Both the position numbers and the translations under genes were made by a program. DNA of 14,505 nt from Candidatus Sphingobacterium stercoripullorum (GTDB lineage: Bacteria; Bacteroidota; Bacteroidia; Sphingobacteriales; Sphingobacteriaceae): contig DXEZ01000035.1 in the NCBI GenBank assembly GCA_019114715.1, positions 1-14,505 on the forward strand. Direction: 5' to 3'. This document shows, one piece after another, positions 14,444 through 14,505 of the stretch. Position 1 is the stretch's first letter. Each line of letters opens with the position of its first letter. The notes beneath the pieces were generated by a model. That model worked only from the letters and a program-made list of their open reading frames with translations, had not been told where the DNA came from and did no database searches.

Positions 14444-14505
14444 ATGGACAAAGATTTTTATGGTGATTTACAACTAGGTGTATTAGGCGGTGGCCAGTTA
14501 GGGCA
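14444..14505 (+). CDS. purK: N5-carboxyaminoimidazole ribonucleotide synthase, N-terminal 20 codons (partial)
   Basis: The frame from the ATG at 14444 reads MDKDFYGDLQ then LGVLGGGQLG and runs off the right edge. LG(V/I)LGGGQLGRM is the highly conserved amino-terminal dinucleotide-fold start of PurK, the ATP-grasp enzyme that carboxylates AIR in purine synthesis. The start is 27 nt after the nuoB stop on the same strand, so read-through transcription from nuoAB is possible. Only the first glycine-rich motif is visible, so the assignment relies on that motif; other ATP-grasp enzymes such as PurT have somewhat different starts. Confidence 0.75.
   Translation, partial: MDKDFYGDLQLGVLGGGQLG

Overview
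The window looks like chromosomal DNA of a member of the Bacteroidota, probably near the Cytophagales. The evidence is the gene set (PhoH next to PurC, a STAS protein overlapping RNase Z, a 1040-residue tricorn-like S41 protease, a C-terminally extended NuoA), AT-rich intergenic DNA, start sites mostly without Shine-Dalgarno sequences, and three promoters matching the Bacteroidota consensus (-33 TTTG or TTG, -7 TAnnTTTG). The genus is not identifiable from the sequence alone.

Layout. 1-1001 (minus): an S-adenosylmethionine hydrolase gene followed 7 nt later by a secreted-protein gene cut by the window edge. 1247-4520 (plus): a tight run phoH, purC, STAS-domain gene, rnz, with 4 nt, 23 nt and an 11-nt overlap between neighbours. 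4706-7828 (plus): a periplasmic tricorn-type protease, closed by a strong hairpin at 7833-7872. 7925-8743 (minus): a GufA-like ZIP metal transporter with its own promoter. 8800-11760: an accessory island of decayed mobile-element pieces around a two-gene module. 11831-13171 (plus): ffh. 13333-14505 (plus): nuoA, nuoB and the first 20 codons of purK.

The core genes are housekeeping: RNA maturation (RNase Z), purine synthesis (purC, purK), protein targeting (Ffh), respiration (NuoA/B), peptide breakdown and metal uptake. The unusual part is the island. It holds two related copies of a short terminal-repeat element (8926-9101 and about 11591-11754), the frameshifted C-terminal end of an ISAs1-family transposase, a second doubtful transposase scrap, and a minus-strand pair: a winged-helix protein and an AbiEii/AbiGii-like nucleotidyltransferase. 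The pair overlaps by 17 nt and has a clear promoter with a perfect inverted repeat across its -33 box, as expected of a self-regulated toxin-antitoxin-like module. The nucleotidyltransferase carries an in-frame TAA just before its conserved VGG motif, so the module is probably decaying or makes an N-terminally shortened enzyme.

A second oddity is the STAS protein, in which both serines of the usual DSSG phosphorylation motif are glutamates. I found no RNA gene, CRISPR array, phage gene or complete insertion sequence. A wholly new system is not demonstrated; the nucleotidyltransferase module and the short repeat element are the best candidates for follow-up.
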